From CAZQIC01 sp964593555 (GTDB taxonomy: Bacteria > Bacteroidota > Bacteroidia > JAFLBG01): a DNA stretch of 5,855 nucleotides. The position numbers were made by a program, and so were the translations under genes. Below the pieces are notes generated by a model. The model did no database searches. It was not told where the DNA came from and saw only the letters and a program-made list of their open reading frames with translations. Below are positions 4,745 to 5,855 of the stretch, one piece after another (the first letter of the stretch is position 1; the number at the start of each line of letters is the position of its first letter). The stretch lies in assembly GCA_964593555.1 (NCBI GenBank), contig CAZQIC010000191.1:1-5855 (forward strand), read 5' to 3'.

Positions 4745-4778
4745 GGTTATATATAGATTAAAAATTATAGTTCTATTC

Positions 4779-4799
4779 CAAATGTATGTAGCAAATATA
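4779..4799 (-). promoter_or_regulatory. Candidate -7 promoter elements of the redoxin gene
   Basis: Two exact matches to the Bacteroidota -7 consensus TAnnTTTG lie on the minus strand: TACATTTG (4786-4779) and TATATTTG (4799-4792). They would give leaders of roughly 28 and 41 nt before the ATG at 4744. I found no TTG at -33 spacing for either, so the call rests on the -7 match and position only. Confidence 0.4.
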
Positions 4800-4801
4800 C
4801 A
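4790..4801. repeat. 12-bp direct repeat, copy 1 (AGCAAATATACA)
   Basis: The sequence AGCAAATATACA occurs here and again at 4935-4946, in the same orientation and 145 bp apart in the same intergenic region. Both copies contain the minus-strand -7 element TATATTTG. This could mean two tandem promoters or a shared factor site; chance in AT-rich DNA is possible. Confidence 0.4.
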
Positions 4802-4934
4802 ATATTCTGTTCTTCAGATTGTTACGTTTTTTTGCAAAAAACTTCCTTTTATCGGTTTTTATATATCATCTATAAATTTTCTGTTTTTATTTTTCTTTCC
4901 CAAATAAGTACTCACTGCTTTTGCTGTCCACTCA

Positions 4935-4946
4935 AGCAAATATACA
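4935..4946. repeat. 12-bp direct repeat, copy 2, with a further candidate -7 element
   Basis: This is an exact second copy of AGCAAATATACA. Its minus-strand TATATTTG (4944-4937) lies just downstream, in the minus direction, of the hairpin at 4966-4981. It would start a transcript with a leader of about 190 nt for the redoxin gene. No -33 TTG is visible. It also forms the right arm of a weak inverted repeat, TTTGCT (4920-4925) with AGCAAA (4935-4940). Confidence 0.35.
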
Positions 4947-4961
4947 CAAAACAGCTTGATG

Positions 4962-4981
4962 AAAATGTCGCATAGGCGACA
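4962..4981 (-). terminator. Hairpin downstream of the glycoside hydrolase gene, likely terminator
   Basis: TGTCGC (4966-4971) and GCGACA (4976-4981) form a perfect 6-bp stem with a 4-nt loop. On the minus strand it is followed by TTTT (4965-4962). It lies 44 nt after the stop of the glycoside hydrolase gene and is the only GC-rich dyad in the intergenic region. The short T-run makes it a moderate terminator. The rest of the 281-bp stretch 4745-5025 is AT-rich and holds the candidate promoter elements listed separately. Confidence 0.45.
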
Positions 4982-5025
4982 AAATCAATCTTCAATCGAT
5001 TGCTTTTTTATTACGAGACAATATC

Positions 5026-5855
5026 TCAAAAAGCTTTCTTAATGATCGTTTCTGTCGGTTTATTTTGAGGGGTATAATCCTTGTTGCTTAAGCCACCGGA
5101 AGTTTCATGTTTGGGATACCATTTCCATAAGAATGCCCCCTTTAGCCATGTCTTTCCGGAAAAAGCCTCGAACAATGCCCGATAAGCATTACTCTGAGCT
5201 TGCAAGTTTACGTTTGTTGAAATCGGGTTCCAGGGTTCGTAAACGCATTGGTCAACACTCTTGTATCCGATTTCGGTAAAAATCACATTCTTGTTTAAAG
5301 ATGTTCTGAGCTGATCTATTTCATTTATCGTTGTTTGCCAACTGTTTACCAAATCTTTTACTTCGGGTGTTGTTGCATTTGATAAAGGGAAATACCCATC
5401 GATGCCAATATAATCAAGCTTATTCCAAAAGGGAACCTGCTGGTAATCGTCCCAATTGGCGGCATATACCAACTGGCCGTTATAAAAAGTTCTGATACTG
5501 TCAATCAAACTGTCCCAAAATGCAGGTCGATTTTGAACCACCAACTTTAATTCAGTTCCGATACAAAACATTTCAATATTCAGGGAATCAGCTAAGTGTG
5601 CAAAATTCATGATATAAGTCCGGTAATTATTCTCCCAGGCAAGCCAATCACTTTCCTGTGATAGCGTGAATGCTCCTGTGTAGGAGCCGCTAATCCAAAT
5701 TTGTGGTTTTAGCATCGTTTTAATTCCTTTATTCCTTGCTAATAATGTGGTGGCTGTAACTCCTGCATTTGTTTCTCCCCACCATAGGCTTGCTTGATTG
5801 AATTCTAAATTGGGACTGTTTGAATAACCATGTGCAAATGGCATTTGGGATATCC
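5026..5855 (-). CDS. GH113-like TIM-barrel glycoside hydrolase (5' end beyond the window)
   Basis: The C-terminal ~275 codons of a (beta/alpha)8 glycoside hydrolase resembling family GH113, whose known members are mannan-active. The frame stays open through the right edge (I-S-Q precede the Met at 5844), so the start, any signal peptide and the first strands are missing. Numbering from that Met, strands fit IKTMLKPQIWI (41-51), IEMFCIGTEL (90-99), QLVYAANWD (124-132), LDYIGIDGYF (143-152), NVIFTEIGY (186-194) and LKGAFLWKWY (234-243). Glu98 in GTE at the end of strand 4 fits the acid/base, and Glu191 in TEIG on strand 7 fits the nucleophile, the clan GH-A arrangement. Trp131, Trp240 and Trp242 could line the sugar subsites. 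No T9SS sorting domain follows; the protein ends shortly after the barrel. Family assignment is from motif recognition, and substrate specificity is not proven. Transcription probably ends at the hairpin at 4962-4981. Confidence 0.85.
   Translation of the reverse strand, partial: ISQMPFAHGYSNSPNLEFNQASLWWGETNAGVTATTLLARNKGIKTMLKPQIWISGSYTGAFTLSQESDWLAWENNYRTYIMNFAHLADSLNIEMFCIGTELKLVVQNRPAFWDSLIDSIRTFYNGQLVYAANWDDYQQVPFWNKLDYIGIDGYFPLSNATTPEVKDLVNSWQTTINEIDQLRTSLNKNVIFTEIGYKSVDQCVYEPWNPISTNVNLQAQSNAYRALFEAFSGKTWLKGAFLWKWYPKHETSGGLSNKDYTPQNKPTETIIKKAF

Noticed and set aside
4659..4907. Plus-strand 82-codon frame, hydrophobic, across the redoxin start and intergenic region
   Set aside because: It overlaps the redoxin signal-peptide region on the other strand. 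The apparent hydrophobicity comes from T-rich noncoding DNA, and it has no plausible promoter.
4993..5009. CAATCGATTG palindrome followed by C and six T's as a plus-strand terminator
   Set aside because: A 10-bp palindrome with no loop cannot form a stable terminator hairpin, and no plus-strand gene ends here.

Overview
The window most likely comes from a member of the phylum Bacteroidota (Flavobacteria/Sphingobacteria/Chitinophagales type). Three signs support this. Two secreted proteins end in type IX secretion (T9SS, Por) C-terminal sorting domains. Promoter-like TAnnTTTG elements, the Bacteroidota -7 consensus, lie upstream of genes. No start codon has a clear Shine-Dalgarno sequence; the leaders are simply A/T-rich. 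The DNA is AT-rich throughout. I saw no mobile element, CRISPR array, tRNA or rRNA.

Left part (1-2305): a small regulated cytoplasmic cassette. A HxlR-family regulator (146-559, minus, GTG start) is divergent from a tight four-gene plus-strand operon: a VOC/glyoxalase-fold protein, two tandem SRPBCC (START/polyketide-cyclase fold) proteins, and a stand-alone TfoX N-terminal-domain protein. The gaps between these genes are 4, 18 and 5 nt. The 96-bp divergent intergenic region holds two near-identical 17-bp sites (14/17 matching, 35 bp apart). One is a perfect ACTTG-N7-CAAGT dyad carrying the candidate -33 elements of both divergent promoters. The other overlaps the expected start of the VOC transcript. 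The simplest reading is HxlR autorepression together with repression of the operon. The regulator's only cysteine is Cys12, at the N-terminal position used for thiol sensing in some HxlR proteins.

Middle part (2310-4744): three minus-strand genes for the cell envelope, in transcription order. The first is an exported thioredoxin-like protein with a CGSC motif and a T9SS sorting domain. The second is a predicted outer-membrane beta-barrel whose mature N-terminus is Cys/Gly-rich (GCCSGGSGSPIAGG). The third is a short protein made only of a signal peptide, a fibronectin-III-like domain and a T9SS-like C-terminal domain. The second and third genes overlap by ATGA. A hairpin followed by seven T's sits between the first and second genes and looks like a terminator or attenuator. 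An envelope or surface thiol-redox module is plausible, but its substrate is unknown. The module's end converges on the left operon with a 4-bp gap and a possible shared bidirectional terminator.

Right part (4745-5855): a 281-bp intergenic region holds candidate promoter elements for the redoxin gene and a hairpin suited to ending the gene to its right. That gene is the C-terminal ~275 codons of a TIM-barrel glycoside hydrolase resembling GH113 (beta-mannanase family), cut by the right window edge.

No complete, clearly unprecedented system is visible. The items most worth following up are the double-operator divergent control region and the redoxin/Cys-rich barrel/mini-T9SS gene trio with its internal attenuator.
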